A stretch of 64,000 nucleotides of DNA from Pseudofrankia sp. DC12 (GTDB taxonomy: Bacteria > Actinomycetota > Actinomycetes > Frankiales > Frankiaceae), in NCBI RefSeq assembly GCF_000966285.1, contig NZ_KQ031391.1, positions 1,508,378 through 1,572,377 of the forward strand, given 5' to 3'. Each line of letters starts with the position of its first letter. Positions within the stretch are counted from its first letter, which is position 1. The position numbers were made by a program, and so were the translations under genes. Below the pieces are notes generated by a model. It worked only from the letters and a program-made list of their open reading frames with translations. It was not told the DNA's origin and did not search any database. Of the stretch, positions 31,876 through 40,832 are shown piece after piece.

Positions 31876-34654
31876 CGCCGATCCTTTCGTCGTCGCGGGG
31901 CGACCTGGCAGGGAGCCCTTGTTGGAAGCCAGCGCGGAAGGCCGTGACGAGGCGGCGGGCCTTCTCCGGGTCGGGGCCGCCGGCCCTGGGTCCGCCCCCG
32001 GCGACACCGCTGGTGGCATACCGGCCGCCGCGCAGCTCGGCGTTCAGGCTCTCGCCCCGGCTCCGTCGCGGTAGGTGCCCGATCCTCGGCTCGTCTTCGG
32101 GCCAGTCGTCCGGCTCCGGCACCGGGGCGGCGGACCAGGCCGCCGGCCGTTCGGGCCGCGGCGACGCGACGGCGCGGGCCGGCAGCCCGGGCCGTCCCGG
32201 CTGCCAGGAGTGGGTGTCCGGGGCAGGGCCGGTGGCGCGGGCGTCGTCCCGGTCCGGGTGGCGGACCGGCGGGGGCAGGAAGAAGCTGTCCCGGACCGCC
32301 GCGGGGACCAGCGGCCCGGTCGCCCGACGGCGGCCGAGGCCGTCGCCGCCGGCACCGCCGGCACCGCCGGCACCGCCGTGGCCGCCGTCGTGGCCGCAGC
32401 CGCCGTCATCGCCGTGGCCGCCGGCACCGCCGAAGCCGGCGTCGTGGCCGTAGTCGTAGCCGGCGTCGTGGCCGTAGTCGTAGCCGGCGTCGTGGCCGTA
32501 GTCGTAGCCGGCGTCGTGGCCGTAGTCGCTGTCGTGGGTGTACCGGGCGTCGTGGCCGTAGCCGGCGAAGTCGACCTCACTGTCGAGATCATCGTGACCG
32601 CCGAGGTCAGCACGCGGGTCAGCGGGCGACCCGGCTGCGGCCGCGGCAGGTGCCGGCGTCTCGTCGTAGCCGGAGCCGACGACGTCGAGCCGGTCGAACG
32701 CGCCCATCCGGGCCAGCGCGGCCCGCAGCGGCTCGTCGTCGGGCGGCCCGGCCAGGACGGGGGCGTCGGCCTCGGCGAGGACACTCGCCGGAAGCACCAC
32801 GACCGCGCTGACCCCGCCATAGGCACTGCGGGCGAGAGACACGTCGATCCCGTGCCGGCGGGCGAGGTTCGCGACCACCCAGAGCCCGAGCTTTTCCGCC
32901 TCCGACTCGGGGTGGAACGGCGGCGGGTCGGCCAGCCGCTGGTTGAGTCCGGCCAGCGCGGCCGGCTCGATGCCGATGCCGCGGTCGGAGACCTCGACCG
33001 CGATGCCCGCCCCGACCGGGTTGCCGGTGACGACGACCGGGGTCTGCTCGGGCGACATCTGGCACGCGTTCTCGATGAGCTCGGCGAGCAGGTGGATGAC
33101 GTCGCCGACCACCGGGCCGGCGATCCAGGCGTCGACGGTCGCGCTCGCCTCGACCCGGGTGTAGGCCTCGACCTCCGCCACGGCGGCCCGCATCGTGTCG
33201 ATCAGCTTGACCGGCTGGCGGAAGACCCGGCTCGGCTGGCCGCCGGACAGCGCGATCTGGCCCTCGACCTCCCGGCGCATCCTGGTGGCCAGGTGGTCGA
33301 GGCGGAAGAGCCGCTCCAGCATGTCGGGATCCTGCTGGTCGCGCTCCAGAACCGTGATCAGCTTGAGTTGGCGGTGGATCAGCGTCTGGCTGCGGCGGGC
33401 CAGGCTCTGCATCGACGACGACAGCGAGTTCTGCGCGGCCACCTCGGTCGCCGCCAGCACGGCGGCGGCGTAGACGGAGCGCAGCGCGCGGGAGACGTCA
33501 CCGATCTCGTCCTCGGGAACCAGGCCGGCCCGCTCGTCCGGGTCGCCGGCCAGGCCGGCCGGGTCCACCGGGCGACGGTCCCGGATCGCGGCCGTGACCG
33601 AGGGAAGCCGCTGCTCGGCGACGGTCACCGCGTCGGCCCGCAGGGCGCGCAGCTGCCGGACGAGCCGCCGCGCGATCACCACGGACACGACGATCGCCAG
33701 CAGCATGACCGCGGCCGCCGCGCCACCGACGAGCGCGGCGCGCCCGCGGGCGGCGGAGACCAGCGAGCTGCTCTGGTCCGCCAGACTCAGGTTGATCTGA
33801 GCCTCGACGGCCCGCAGCTGGTCGATCTTCGAGTTGACGTTGCCGAGCCAGACGGCGGGCTGGACGTCGATGGGCCGCCCGGCCGCGGCCGCGGCCAGAA
33901 CCTGGTCGCGCAGCGCGTTGACCGGGTCGATGGTCGGCCCGACGCGCTGGTCGTAGAGGCGGCGCTGGTCGTCACTGGCCGCGGCGTCGAACTCGGCCAG
34001 CCAGGCCGCCTCTGCGCCGGTCGCGGTCCGGATGCGCCCGACGTTGTCGGCGACCCGGTCGTGCAGGAACACGGTGAGCGAGACGTAGCCGCGCTGCTGG
34101 GCGGTCTGCTCCGTGACGGCGCTGATCGCGGCGAGCGCGGTGGCCGTCCGCACGAGCTGCGAGCTCGCGGTGCCGAGGCCGATCTGGGCCGAGGACACCC
34201 CGAGCCACGCGCCGACGATGTTGTCGTAGCCGTCCGAGACCGGGCTGATCGTGGCGGTACGGGCATCGACCTGGCTGCGCAGGCCGGGCAGCTGGCTCAT
34301 CTGCTGCTGGGCCGCGGCCAGGGACGCGTGCAGCCGCGCGTCGTCGGGCGCGCCCGAGGCGGCGGCCGTGACCTGGCGGTAGGCCTCGTCAACCGGGCCG
34401 CGGGCCGCCGCGGTGTCGGCCTGCATCACGACATAGCCGGAGGCGACGAACGACGACGTGGCGTACCGCTCCTGGGCGAGCGCGCGGACCAGGACGTTCA
34501 CCTTGATCGTGAGCTGGGCCGCGGTCCGGGTTCGCCCGGCGGCGTGCGCCGCCTGCAGCTGGCCGACCACGAGGGCCGCGCTCAGGCCGGCGACCGCCAG
34601 CAGCGGCACGACCAGCGCGGCCGCGAGTCGGTACCGAACCGGCCAGCGCTCCAT
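31859..34654 (-). CDS. cvnA: Conservon sensor histidine kinase-like protein CvnA
   Basis: A 931-residue membrane sensor. ATG 34654 has gggag upstream; the in-frame TTG at 34660 is less likely. One membrane segment lies at residues about 10-33 (LAAALVVPLLAVAGLSAALV), then an extracellular nitrate/nitrite-sensor-like helical domain with TAQQRGYVSLTVFLHDR, a second segment near 310-330 (VGGAAAAVMLLAIVVSVVIA), a HAMP-like region, and an HATPase domain: LLAELIENACQMSPE (N box), VEVSDRGIGIEPAAL (G1), EKLGLWVVANLARRHGI (G2). The phospho-acceptor His of ordinary kinases is replaced by IHRQLKLITVLERDQ typical of CvnA. The C-terminal 280 residues are low-complexity, with a GHDAGYDY tandem repeat and a Gly/His-rich stretch. 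Confidence 0.92.
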   Translation of the reverse strand: MERWPVRYRLAAALVVPLLAVAGLSAALVVGQLQAAHAAGRTRTAAQLTIKVNVLVRALAQERYATSSFVASGYVVMQADTAAARGPVDEAYRQVTAAASGAPDDARLHASLAAAQQQMSQLPGLRSQVDARTATISPVSDGYDNIVGAWLGVSSAQIGLGTASSQLVRTATALAAISAVTEQTAQQRGYVSLTVFLHDRVADNVGRIRTATGAEAAWLAEFDAAASDDQRRLYDQRVGPTIDPVNALRDQVLAAAAAGRPIDVQPAVWLGNVNSKIDQLRAVEAQINLSLADQSSSLVSAARGRAALVGGAAAAVMLLAIVVSVVIARRLVRQLRALRADAVTVAEQRLPSVTAAIRDRRPVDPAGLAGDPDERAGLVPEDEIGDVSRALRSVYAAAVLAATEVAAQNSLSSSMQSLARRSQTLIHRQLKLITVLERDQQDPDMLERLFRLDHLATRMRREVEGQIALSGGQPSRVFRQPVKLIDTMRAAVAEVEAYTRVEASATVDAWIAGPVVGDVIHLLAELIENACQMSPEQTPVVVTGNPVGAGIAVEVSDRGIGIEPAALAGLNQRLADPPPFHPESEAEKLGLWVVANLARRHGIDVSLARSAYGGVSAVVVLPASVLAEADAPVLAGPPDDEPLRAALARMGAFDRLDVVGSGYDETPAPAAAAAGSPADPRADLGGHDDLDSEVDFAGYGHDARYTHDSDYGHDAGYDYGHDAGYDYGHDAGYDYGHDAGFGGAGGHGDDGGCGHDGGHGGAGGAGGAGGDGLGRRRATGPLVPAAVRDSFFLPPPVRHPDRDDARATGPAPDTHSWQPGRPGLPARAVASPRPERPAAWSAAPVPEPDDWPEDEPRIGHLPRRSRGESLNAELRGGRYATSGVAGGGPRAGGPDPEKARRLVTAFRAGFQQGLPARSPRDDERIGDATHR
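32435..32530 (-). repeat. 24-base tandem repeat inside cvnA (4 units)
   Basis: Four head-to-tail units beginning gccggcgtcgtggccgtagt encode GHDAGYDY repeats; three are identical and the last differs in the final bases. Further degenerate units (YGHDARYTHDSDYGHD) continue the pattern. The unit length keeps the reading frame when copies are gained or lost. Confidence 0.95.
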
Positions 34655-35169
34655 CTTCAACTCCCGTTCGACGGCCCGCCGCCATTACGGCAAAGGCCGC
34701 AAAAGGGCAGAGGCGCGCCAGGCCGGACCAGGGACACGAGGGGTGGTCCCTTCCGTCAGGGTCAGTCGAGGGGGTCGCGGCGGCCGGCACCCATCCGTGG
34801 GGATTTCTACCGGGAGTGCCAGGCCCGTCCCGGCGCGTCGCAGAAAAGTAGCCCGGCCCTGCCCTTCAGGGGAAGGTTTTGGGCGTGGCCAGCTTTGGCC
34901 ACCTGTCCACATGTGGCCAAGCCTCGGAAACCTGTTCGTAACAATTGCCCTGGCGCTGCGCAGTCAGGCCGAGAACGGTGTGCGCAATAGGCCTATTAGT
35001 GCTATTGATCGTCTTGGGTGGGACCAGATCGGGACAACTCCCCCTTCCCTGGATCACGCGCACGGGGCACGATTCCGCCACCCCTGTACTACGACGCCGG
35101 GTAGCTGACGAACCACGGAAGCCAACGAACCACGGAAGCCAACGAACGACGCGAAACACGGACGCCACG
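34655..35169. promoter_or_regulatory. Divergent regulatory region, cvn operon and HTH regulator, with 17-base tandem repeat
   Basis: No convincing gene. The part from 34860 to 35060 is AT-richer. At 35110-35143 a 17-base unit gaaccacggaagccaac is present twice in direct tandem, followed by a partial third copy gaacgacg, just before the TTG start of the regulator. These could be operator or iteron-like binding sites. Confidence 0.5.
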
Positions 35170-36186
35170 TTGACCAACCTCGATTTTCTGGGCCTGACCC
35201 CGTTCGGCCAACAGGTCTACGAACAGGTGGCCCTGCACCCATATGCCGACACCGACGGCATAGCGGGCTTCCTTGGCGCCGACGTCGCCGCCGTGGCCGC
35301 CGAACTGCGCGATCAGGCGAACCGCGGCCAGATCCGCTCGGTGGGAGGCGCCTGGCTGGCCGAGGACCTGACCCAGTGGCTGGACACCGAGCACGCCCGT
35401 CAGCAGGCAGAACAGGCGACCGCCGCGGCCGAACGGGCCCGGCAGCGTTCCCGACTGCTGCGCAGTCGTCTTCCGGCGGCACATCGGCAGGGCACCCGAA
35501 AACTCGTGGGCAACGACGGCACCGAGCTCGTCACCCACGGGGAGGTGAGCATCCGGATCGCGGAGCTCGCCGAACAGTCCACCGACACGCTGCGGTTCAT
35601 GCTCAACGGCAACGCGGGATTCGGCCCCAACCCGCATGTCATCCGGGCCTTCGTCAGCGCGGCGAAGCGCGGGGTACGGCTGACCAGCGTCTGGACGCCC
35701 GAATGCATCGCCGCCGCGCGCGGAGCGCCGAACGGGCGGTTACCACCGCTGGGCCAGGTGCATGCCAGCCGTGACGTGCCCTACCGCGCCGTGGTCGCCG
35801 ACGGGCGGGCGGTCCTCGTGCAGCGCGAGCCCGACGATCCGAGCCTGGGTGCCCTCGTCATCACGCACCATCCGACGGTGGCGCTGTACGCGCACCTCAT
35901 CGACGCGCTGTTCCGGGCCGGGCAGCCGCTGTCACCGAACGTGCCCCCGCCGCCGGCGGAGCACACGTTCGACCCGCAGCGCGAGTCCCAGATCCTGCAC
36001 CTGATCGCGACCGGTGCGACGAACGACCTCATCGGCAAGAATCTCGGCGTCTCGACCCGCACCGTCCAGCGCGAGGTGAGCCGCCTGATGGAGCGCTACC
36101 AGGCGCGCAACCGGATCGAGCTGATCAGCCTCACCACGGACCTGCCGGCCGACCAGCTCGGCGACGCCGTCGGCAACGGGAGCTGA
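35170..36186 (+). CDS. Helix-turn-helix regulator (TrmB-like N-terminus, LuxR-type C-terminus)
   Basis: A 338-residue protein. I use TTG 35170 (MTNLDFLGLTPFGQQVYEQV), since conserved sequence starts there; the frame is open back to a TTG at 34945, which would put the tandem repeat into coding sequence. Residues 1-75 form a winged helix (YADTDGIAGFLGADVAAVAA), followed by a coiled-coil-like Arg/Ala/Gln helix. The centre (STDTLRFMLNGNAGFGPNPH, VIRAFVSAAKRGVRLTSVWT) resembles the phospholipase-D-like domain of TrmB regulators. The C-terminus holds a LuxR HTH: ESQILHLIATGATNDLIGKN, LGVSTRTVQREVSRLMERYQ. It is divergent from the conservon and may control it. Confidence 0.82.
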   Translation: MTNLDFLGLTPFGQQVYEQVALHPYADTDGIAGFLGADVAAVAAELRDQANRGQIRSVGGAWLAEDLTQWLDTEHARQQAEQATAAAERARQRSRLLRSRLPAAHRQGTRKLVGNDGTELVTHGEVSIRIAELAEQSTDTLRFMLNGNAGFGPNPHVIRAFVSAAKRGVRLTSVWTPECIAAARGAPNGRLPPLGQVHASRDVPYRAVVADGRAVLVQREPDDPSLGALVITHHPTVALYAHLIDALFRAGQPLSPNVPPPPAEHTFDPQRESQILHLIATGATNDLIGKNLGVSTRTVQREVSRLMERYQARNRIELISLTTDLPADQLGDAVGNGS

Positions 36187-36516
36187 CCACCCGCCCCGCC
36201 GCCCGGCGCACCCGAGCGGGCCTGGCCTGCCGCGCCGTTACCGGCCGCGGGTGAGCGAGCGGGCCCGCTGGACGCGGGCCACGAAACGACCTTCGGGGCG
36301 GGCCGCCCGGATCGGATGCGCGAAACAGGCCGCGGACGAGGTCCACCCCGTCCGCGCGCAGCACCTCGGCGGCCGGCTCCGGCATCAGCCCGTCCCTCCC
36401 AATCGTGGTTCCCGTCGACCGGCCCTACTGGGCGGGGAGCCGGGCTCCGGGCCGCCGGCGCAGCCCAATCAGGCCTTGTGGTCGGGATCGCGCCCGGCGG
36501 TTCGTACGCTGGCCGC
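36187..36516. other. Intergenic region, no gene recognised
   Basis: About 330 bases between the regulator and the PaiB-like gene. Both strands are open in several frames because of composition, for example MPEPAAEVLRADGVDLVRGL on the minus strand from 36385, but nothing is recognisable and no ribosome site supports a start. Confidence 0.4.
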
Positions 36517-37122
36517 ATGTATGTGCCCAGGGTGAACAGAGTCGAGGATGAGACTCTGGTCAGCGACTTCGTCGCCGCGTGCGGGGCCGCGACCCTCGTG
36601 ACGGTCGGCCCGGACGGGGAGCCGGACGCGACCCTGCTGCCGGTGCTCTGGGAGTCCGGCGAGGTCGTCGGCCACCTGGCCCGCGCGGGCGAGCACTGGC
36701 GCCGGATCCGGGACGGCTCCCCCGGGCTGGCCGTGGTGACCGGGCCGCAGGCCTACGTCTCGCCGTCCTGGTACCCGAGCAAGGCGGAGCACGGCCGGGT
36801 GGTGCCGACGTGGAACTACTCGGCCGTCCAGCTGCGCGGCACGATCACGGTGCATGACGACCCGGAGTGGCTGCGCGGGGTCGTCACCCGGCTCACCGAC
36901 CGCCACGAGGCCGGGCGGGCCGACCCGTGGGCGGTGACCGACGCGCCCGAGCGGTTCATCGACGGCCAGCTGCGTGCCATCGTCGGGGTGTGCCTGCGGG
37001 TCACGTCCCTCGACGCGAAGGCCAAGTGGAGCCAGAACCGGTCCGACGCCGACCGGGCCGGCGTTCTCGCGGGACTGGCCCACCCGGCGGCGCGGGCGCG
37101 GATGCGGTCCGCTTCCCTCTAG
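36517..37122 (+). CDS. FMN-binding negative regulator, PaiB family
   Basis: A 201-residue split-barrel flavoprotein beginning MYVPRVNRVEDETLVSDFVA. Family marks are the MYVP start, ATLVTVGPDGEPDATLLPVL, GEVVGHLARAGEHWRRI, VVTGPQAYVSPSWYPSKAEH, VVPTWNYSAVQLRGTITVHD (the PTWNY motif) and the C-terminal IVGVCLRVTSLDAKAKWSQN. PaiB of Bacillus represses sporulation and protease genes; in actinobacteria the role is open, and it may be an enzyme acting on small molecules. Single gene. Confidence 0.9.
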   Translation: MYVPRVNRVEDETLVSDFVAACGAATLVTVGPDGEPDATLLPVLWESGEVVGHLARAGEHWRRIRDGSPGLAVVTGPQAYVSPSWYPSKAEHGRVVPTWNYSAVQLRGTITVHDDPEWLRGVVTRLTDRHEAGRADPWAVTDAPERFIDGQLRAIVGVCLRVTSLDAKAKWSQNRSDADRAGVLAGLAHPAARARMRSASL

Positions 37123-37317
37123 GCCCGGCCCCGCCGGCCCCCGCCGACGATAAAGACGAGAGCAAGTGCTTACTAAGTTCTCGTCACGAGCCTAGGGGCG
37201 GACCTGGTGTGTCCCGTGCCTCATCCGCCGCTCGGAGGCCTGGCTGGCTGGCTGAGGCGGCGTACACGCCGAGCGACGAGGGGACCCGCCATGATCGAGG
37301 ACAAGGTCGTCACCGCG

Positions 37318-39210
37318 TTACAGCGGCACTGGGAGGACGGGCTTCGCGTCGGACCAGCGGCTGATGACGGCGATGTCGGCGACGAACCGGACCGCACTGC
37401 CGGCGGCCCAGTACGCGGCGGTCGCGTCGAGAGCCCGGTGTGTGGCGGCGGCGGCCACCTCGGCGGCCGGCTCGGGAACCTGGAGCAGCAGTTCGTCGTG
37501 CAGGCACAGGACGATCGCGGCGCCGAGCGGGATCAGCGCCTGGCGGACCGTCACGGCCCAGGCCTTGAACAGCTCCGCGGCAGCGCCCTGGACGACGGCG
37601 TTGCGGGCGAACCGGCCGTAGGCCGCCGCCGCGCGGCCGATGTCGCCGTCCGCGCCGGCCGGCAGCGCGCGCAGCGGGATTCGCCGTCCGCCGAACGTCC
37701 GCAGCGGCGCGGTGGGCGTGGCGCCGAGAGCGGCGGCGCGACCGGCGGCGTCCGCCGTGTCGAGGTAGGCCAGCGCGACAGGATAGGTCTCGCGCATCTG
37801 GCGCAACGCCTGACCGGCCGCGCCGGTGGTCTGGCCGTACATCGCGGCGAGGACCGCGACCTTGGCCGTCGGCCGGTCGACGCCGAGCCGGGTCGCGACC
37901 GGGGCGTACAGGTCGTCCTGCCTGGTCGCCCTGGTCAGCTCCGGGTCACCGGAGACGACGGCGAGCACCCGCGGCTCGATCTGGCCCAGGTCGGCGCGCA
38001 CGAACCGGTGGCCGGGCTCGGCCACGACGGCGACCCGCATCTCGGCGGGCAGGTTGTGCAGCCCGGCGTCGGCCGTCATCCGGCCGGCCGCGCCGTCGCT
38101 GCCATGCCACCGGCCGCGCAGCCGGCCGTCGGCGCCCACGTGGGCCGCGAGCCACCGGTGCCCGTAGGTCGTCGCGATCCGCTCCGCCTTGCGCCAGGCG
38201 AGCAGCTCGTCGATCACCGGATGGGCGGCGCTCAGGGCACGCAGCCGCCCGGACCTCGTGTCCGGCACGTCGATCCCGACCGAGGCGAGCCCGGCTCGGA
38301 CCGACGCCGGGCTGCGCAGGTCGACTGATGAGCTCAGGTGGCGCAGCACCGGGGCGTCCCGCGCCCGTCTGGCCGCGGCCTCGCCCGCGTCGCCGACGGG
38401 CGGCGGGCCGATGATCTCGCTGATCGTCGCCGTCGCGGCCTGCCGGTCGACCGGCAGGCCGTGGCGTTCCAGCTCGCGGGCCAGCACCTCGGCCGCGGAC
38501 TCGGCGCGCGCGGTCAGCAGCGCCAGCGGCAGCCGCCCGGGCCGCTGGCGCGGGTCCGGCAGCGCGCTCAACGCCTGCTCCTGCGCCGCCATCACGACGA
38601 GGGCGAGCCGGGCGAACCGTGCCGCCCGGGCCAGCAGGGCGCCCGGCGCACCGGGCGCGCCGGCGCGCAGCGTCTCATCGACCCAGCCGGGCCGCAGCTG
38701 CCCGTCGGGCCCGACCGGGCCGTCCGCGTCGACGTCGTCATCGTCTGGCTGTTCGACCATCGCCAGCAGGTCCAGCTGGCCATCTCCGCGGGCACGTCGA
38801 GGCGGCGGCGGCGCCGGGAGGCCACGCGCGGCCGCCCAGACCGCGCCCGGGTCGTCACGGTGGCCGCCGCGCAGGATCCGGTGCACCGCGGCGAGGTCCC
38901 AGCTCAGCGCCGGGCCGCGCTCCGTCGTCCGGCGCCATCCGCCGGCCAACGGCGACCCGGCGCCACCCGCCGACCACCACACCCACCGCGGGCCGATCGC
39001 CCCCTCCACGTCGGCCAGCACCACCTGCGGGTCCGCGGGGCCGGCCCAGCCGCCGTCCCCAAATGCCAGCGCCACGCCGACGCCGGGCACGGCGACCACC
39101 GCGACCGCGGTCCCGGCACCGACGCCGCCGGCCCGCAGCGCCAGTACCGTCGTGGCCACCCGGCCCGCCGGCTGCTGAGCCGGACCATCAGCCGTCCTGG
39201 ACGAGACCAC
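37318..39210 (-). CDS. PolA-like bifunctional 3'-5' exonuclease/DNA polymerase
   Basis: About 630 residues. The start is uncertain: GTG 39210 is used here, GTG 39261 is possible. The C-terminal 400 residues are a family A polymerase: motif A RFVRADLGQIEPRVLAVVSG, the O-helix region DRPTAKVAVLAAMYGQTTGA (motif B), and motif C IVLCLHDELLLQV. The N-terminal part is a degenerate exonuclease domain, as in the actinobacterial stand-alone family. It lacks the 5'-nuclease of DNA polymerase I and probably fills gaps in repair. The natural end ISRWSDAK is followed by PVLPVPL before the stop, so the 3' end was probably joined to foreign sequence near 37340. Confidence 0.85.
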   Translation of the reverse strand: MVSSRTADGPAQQPAGRVATTVLALRAGGVGAGTAVAVVAVPGVGVALAFGDGGWAGPADPQVVLADVEGAIGPRWVWWSAGGAGSPLAGGWRRTTERGPALSWDLAAVHRILRGGHRDDPGAVWAAARGLPAPPPPRRARGDGQLDLLAMVEQPDDDDVDADGPVGPDGQLRPGWVDETLRAGAPGAPGALLARAARFARLALVVMAAQEQALSALPDPRQRPGRLPLALLTARAESAAEVLARELERHGLPVDRQAATATISEIIGPPPVGDAGEAAARRARDAPVLRHLSSSVDLRSPASVRAGLASVGIDVPDTRSGRLRALSAAHPVIDELLAWRKAERIATTYGHRWLAAHVGADGRLRGRWHGSDGAAGRMTADAGLHNLPAEMRVAVVAEPGHRFVRADLGQIEPRVLAVVSGDPELTRATRQDDLYAPVATRLGVDRPTAKVAVLAAMYGQTTGAAGQALRQMRETYPVALAYLDTADAAGRAAALGATPTAPLRTFGGRRIPLRALPAGADGDIGRAAAAYGRFARNAVVQGAAAELFKAWAVTVRQALIPLGAAIVLCLHDELLLQVPEPAAEVAAAATHRALDATAAYWAAGSAVRFVADIAVISRWSDAKPVLPVPL

Positions 39211-39302
39211 GCTGCCATGCTGCCCCACGCCACCGACACTTCGGGGCGTGCCGGCCCGCACCGGGGCGCTGCCGCCGTGACCTCAGGCCCGTTTCCCGGC
39301 AG

Positions 39303-39340
39303 CCGACAAGTTTGGGCTTGTTGACAAAATTTCTTGTCGG
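39303..39340. promoter_or_regulatory. Operator-like inverted repeat before the ArsR-type gene
   Basis: ccgacaag (39303-39310) and cttgtcgg (39333-39340) are perfect 8-bp arms 22 bases apart, with ttgttgacaa between them. The block lies 15 bases before the ATG at 39356, where autorepression would act, and could also touch the divergent polymerase promoter. Confidence 0.6.
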
Positions 39341-39355
39341 TCCGACGATGGCTCC

Positions 39356-40003
39356 ATGCTCGACGTAGCGGTCATCGATAGTCCGGGCGCGGCCGAGGCC
39401 TCGCTCGACCCGGTCCGGGCGCGGCTGTTGGCCGCGCTCGCGGAGCCGGGCTCCGCGACGAGCGTCGCCGCCAGGACCGGGCTGACCAGGCAGAAGGTGA
39501 ACTATCACCTGCACGCGCTGGAGCAGCACGGGCTGCTGGAGCTGGTCGAGGAGCGGCGCAAGGGGAACTGCACCGAACGGGTCCTTCAGGCGACCGCCAG
39601 CTCGTACGTGATCTCACCGGCCGCGCTGGCCGACGTCGCCCCGGATCCCGACCGAGCGCGCGACGAGGGCTCGGCGCGCTGGATGCTTGCCCTTGCCGCG
39701 CGGCTCATCCACGAGGTGGGGCAGTTGCTCGCCGGCGCGACGGCCGCCCGCAAGCGGCTGGCCACCTTCGCGGTCGACAGCGAGATCCGTTTCGCCACCG
39801 CCGCGGACCGGGCGGCGTTCGCGGCGGAGCTGTCCGACACGGTCACGGCGCTGGTCTCGAGGTATCACGACGAGACGGCCGCCGGCGGCAGGCCGCACCG
39901 GCTCGTGATCGCTCTGCATCCCAGCCTCAGGCCCCCGAACGTCGCCACCGATGCGCATCCCGATCCAGACCCGGCCGAGCCCGGCCGCACCGAGGAGAGC
40001 TGA
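39356..40003 (+). CDS. ArsR-type winged-helix transcriptional regulator
   Basis: A 215-residue protein (MLDVAVIDSPGAAEASLDPV). The winged helix is RARLLAALAEPGSATSVAAR, TGLTRQKVNYHLHALEQHGL and LELVEERRKGNCTERVLQAT, with the beta wing ending near residue 80. Residues 100-190 form a helical/beta effector part (WMLALAARLIHEVGQLLAGA, TFAVDSEIRFATAADRAAFA, RPHRLVIALHPSL). No metal-binding Cys cluster is seen. Its TGA is one base from the ATG of the next gene, an SRPBCC protein, so the two are cotranscribed; this pair (HTH with an SRPBCC/AHSA1 protein) is common in actinobacteria. Confidence 0.88.
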   Translation: MLDVAVIDSPGAAEASLDPVRARLLAALAEPGSATSVAARTGLTRQKVNYHLHALEQHGLLELVEERRKGNCTERVLQATASSYVISPAALADVAPDPDRARDEGSARWMLALAARLIHEVGQLLAGATAARKRLATFAVDSEIRFATAADRAAFAAELSDTVTALVSRYHDETAAGGRPHRLVIALHPSLRPPNVATDAHPDPDPAEPGRTEES

Positions 40004-40004
40004 C

Positions 40005-40769
40005 ATGCCGAACGAGCCGACCAACGACGCGCCAGACGACAAGCCCGCCGCCGGCGGGCGGGAGTTCGCGATCGAGCGCGAGGTCGAGCTGCGGACCACA
40101 CCCGAGGACTACTGGGACGCGGTCACCACCGGCAACGCGGCCTGGCTCTGGCCGATGGAGGCTCCTGAGCCGCGGGTCGGCGGCGCCGCCGCGTTCGGCG
40201 GCACCGTGCTGGCCTGGGAGCCGCCGCATCACCTGATCATGCGCAGCGAGGGCCCGGACGGCTGGTTCAACCAGCTCGAGCACCTGATCGAGGCCCGGGA
40301 CGGTGGCACCACCTGGGTCCGGTACGTACACAGCGGCGTGCTCGTCGACGACTGGGACAACCAGTACGACGGCGCGGGCAAGCACACCGACTTCTACCTG
40401 CACACCCTGGGCCGGTACCTGCGCTACTACAACGGCCGGCCGGCCAGGTACGTCAGCGTCGACGCCCCGGCGGCGTCGGTCACGCCCGACGGCTTCGACG
40501 CGCTGCGCCGCGCCGCCGGCCTCGCGGACGCCACGGTCGGCGACCGGGTTCAGCTAACGATTCCGGGCCTTCCCACGCTGGACGCGGCCGTCGACTACCT
40601 GACTCCGCATTTCCTCGGGTTCCACACCGAGGACGCGATGTACCGGGTCTTCGGTCGCAACGCGTTCGGCGCCCCGGTGGCGGTCGCCGTCCACCTGTTC
40701 AGCCCGGACGCGGACGAGCCCATCGTCGACAAGGCCCTGCGCGCCTGGCTCGACGGCGTCTACGCCTGA
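40005..40769 (+). CDS. SRPBCC (START/AHSA1-like) domain protein
   Basis: A 254-residue protein with a 24-residue polar leader. REFAIEREVELRTTPEDYWD starts the helix-grip fold; AWLWPMEAPEPRVGGAAAFG, VLAWEPPHHLIMRSEGPDGW and TTWVRYVHSGVLVDDWDNQY follow, with FYLHTLGRYLRYYNGRPARY as the long C-terminal helix. A second, shorter part (VQLTIPGLPTLDAAVDYLTP) is less clear. The fold binds hydrophobic ligands. It is cotranscribed with the ArsR-type regulator and is followed by a strong hairpin terminator. Confidence 0.85.
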   Translation: MPNEPTNDAPDDKPAAGGREFAIEREVELRTTPEDYWDAVTTGNAAWLWPMEAPEPRVGGAAAFGGTVLAWEPPHHLIMRSEGPDGWFNQLEHLIEARDGGTTWVRYVHSGVLVDDWDNQYDGAGKHTDFYLHTLGRYLRYYNGRPARYVSVDAPAASVTPDGFDALRRAAGLADATVGDRVQLTIPGLPTLDAAVDYLTPHFLGFHTEDAMYRVFGRNAFGAPVAVAVHLFSPDADEPIVDKALRAWLDGVYA

Positions 40770-40793
40770 CGTCCCACGCCTGACCCGGCGCTC

Positions 40794-40832
40794 GACGGGC
40801 GGGACCGGCACCTGGTGCCGGTCCCGCCCGTC
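40794..40832. terminator. Perfect 39-base hairpin after the SRPBCC gene
   Basis: gacgggcgggaccggcacc and its exact complement ggtgccggtcccgcccgtc (19 bp each) flank a single t. No T run follows. Very stable; it should end the ArsR-SRPBCC transcript in either orientation. Confidence 0.7.

Noticed and set aside
32435-32530. Possible CRISPR array
   Set aside because: The 24-base units are directly adjacent without spacers and are in frame in cvnA.
32075-34990. Long plus-strand frame opposite cvnA
   Set aside because: Shadow; the minus strand has membrane segments and HATPase motifs.
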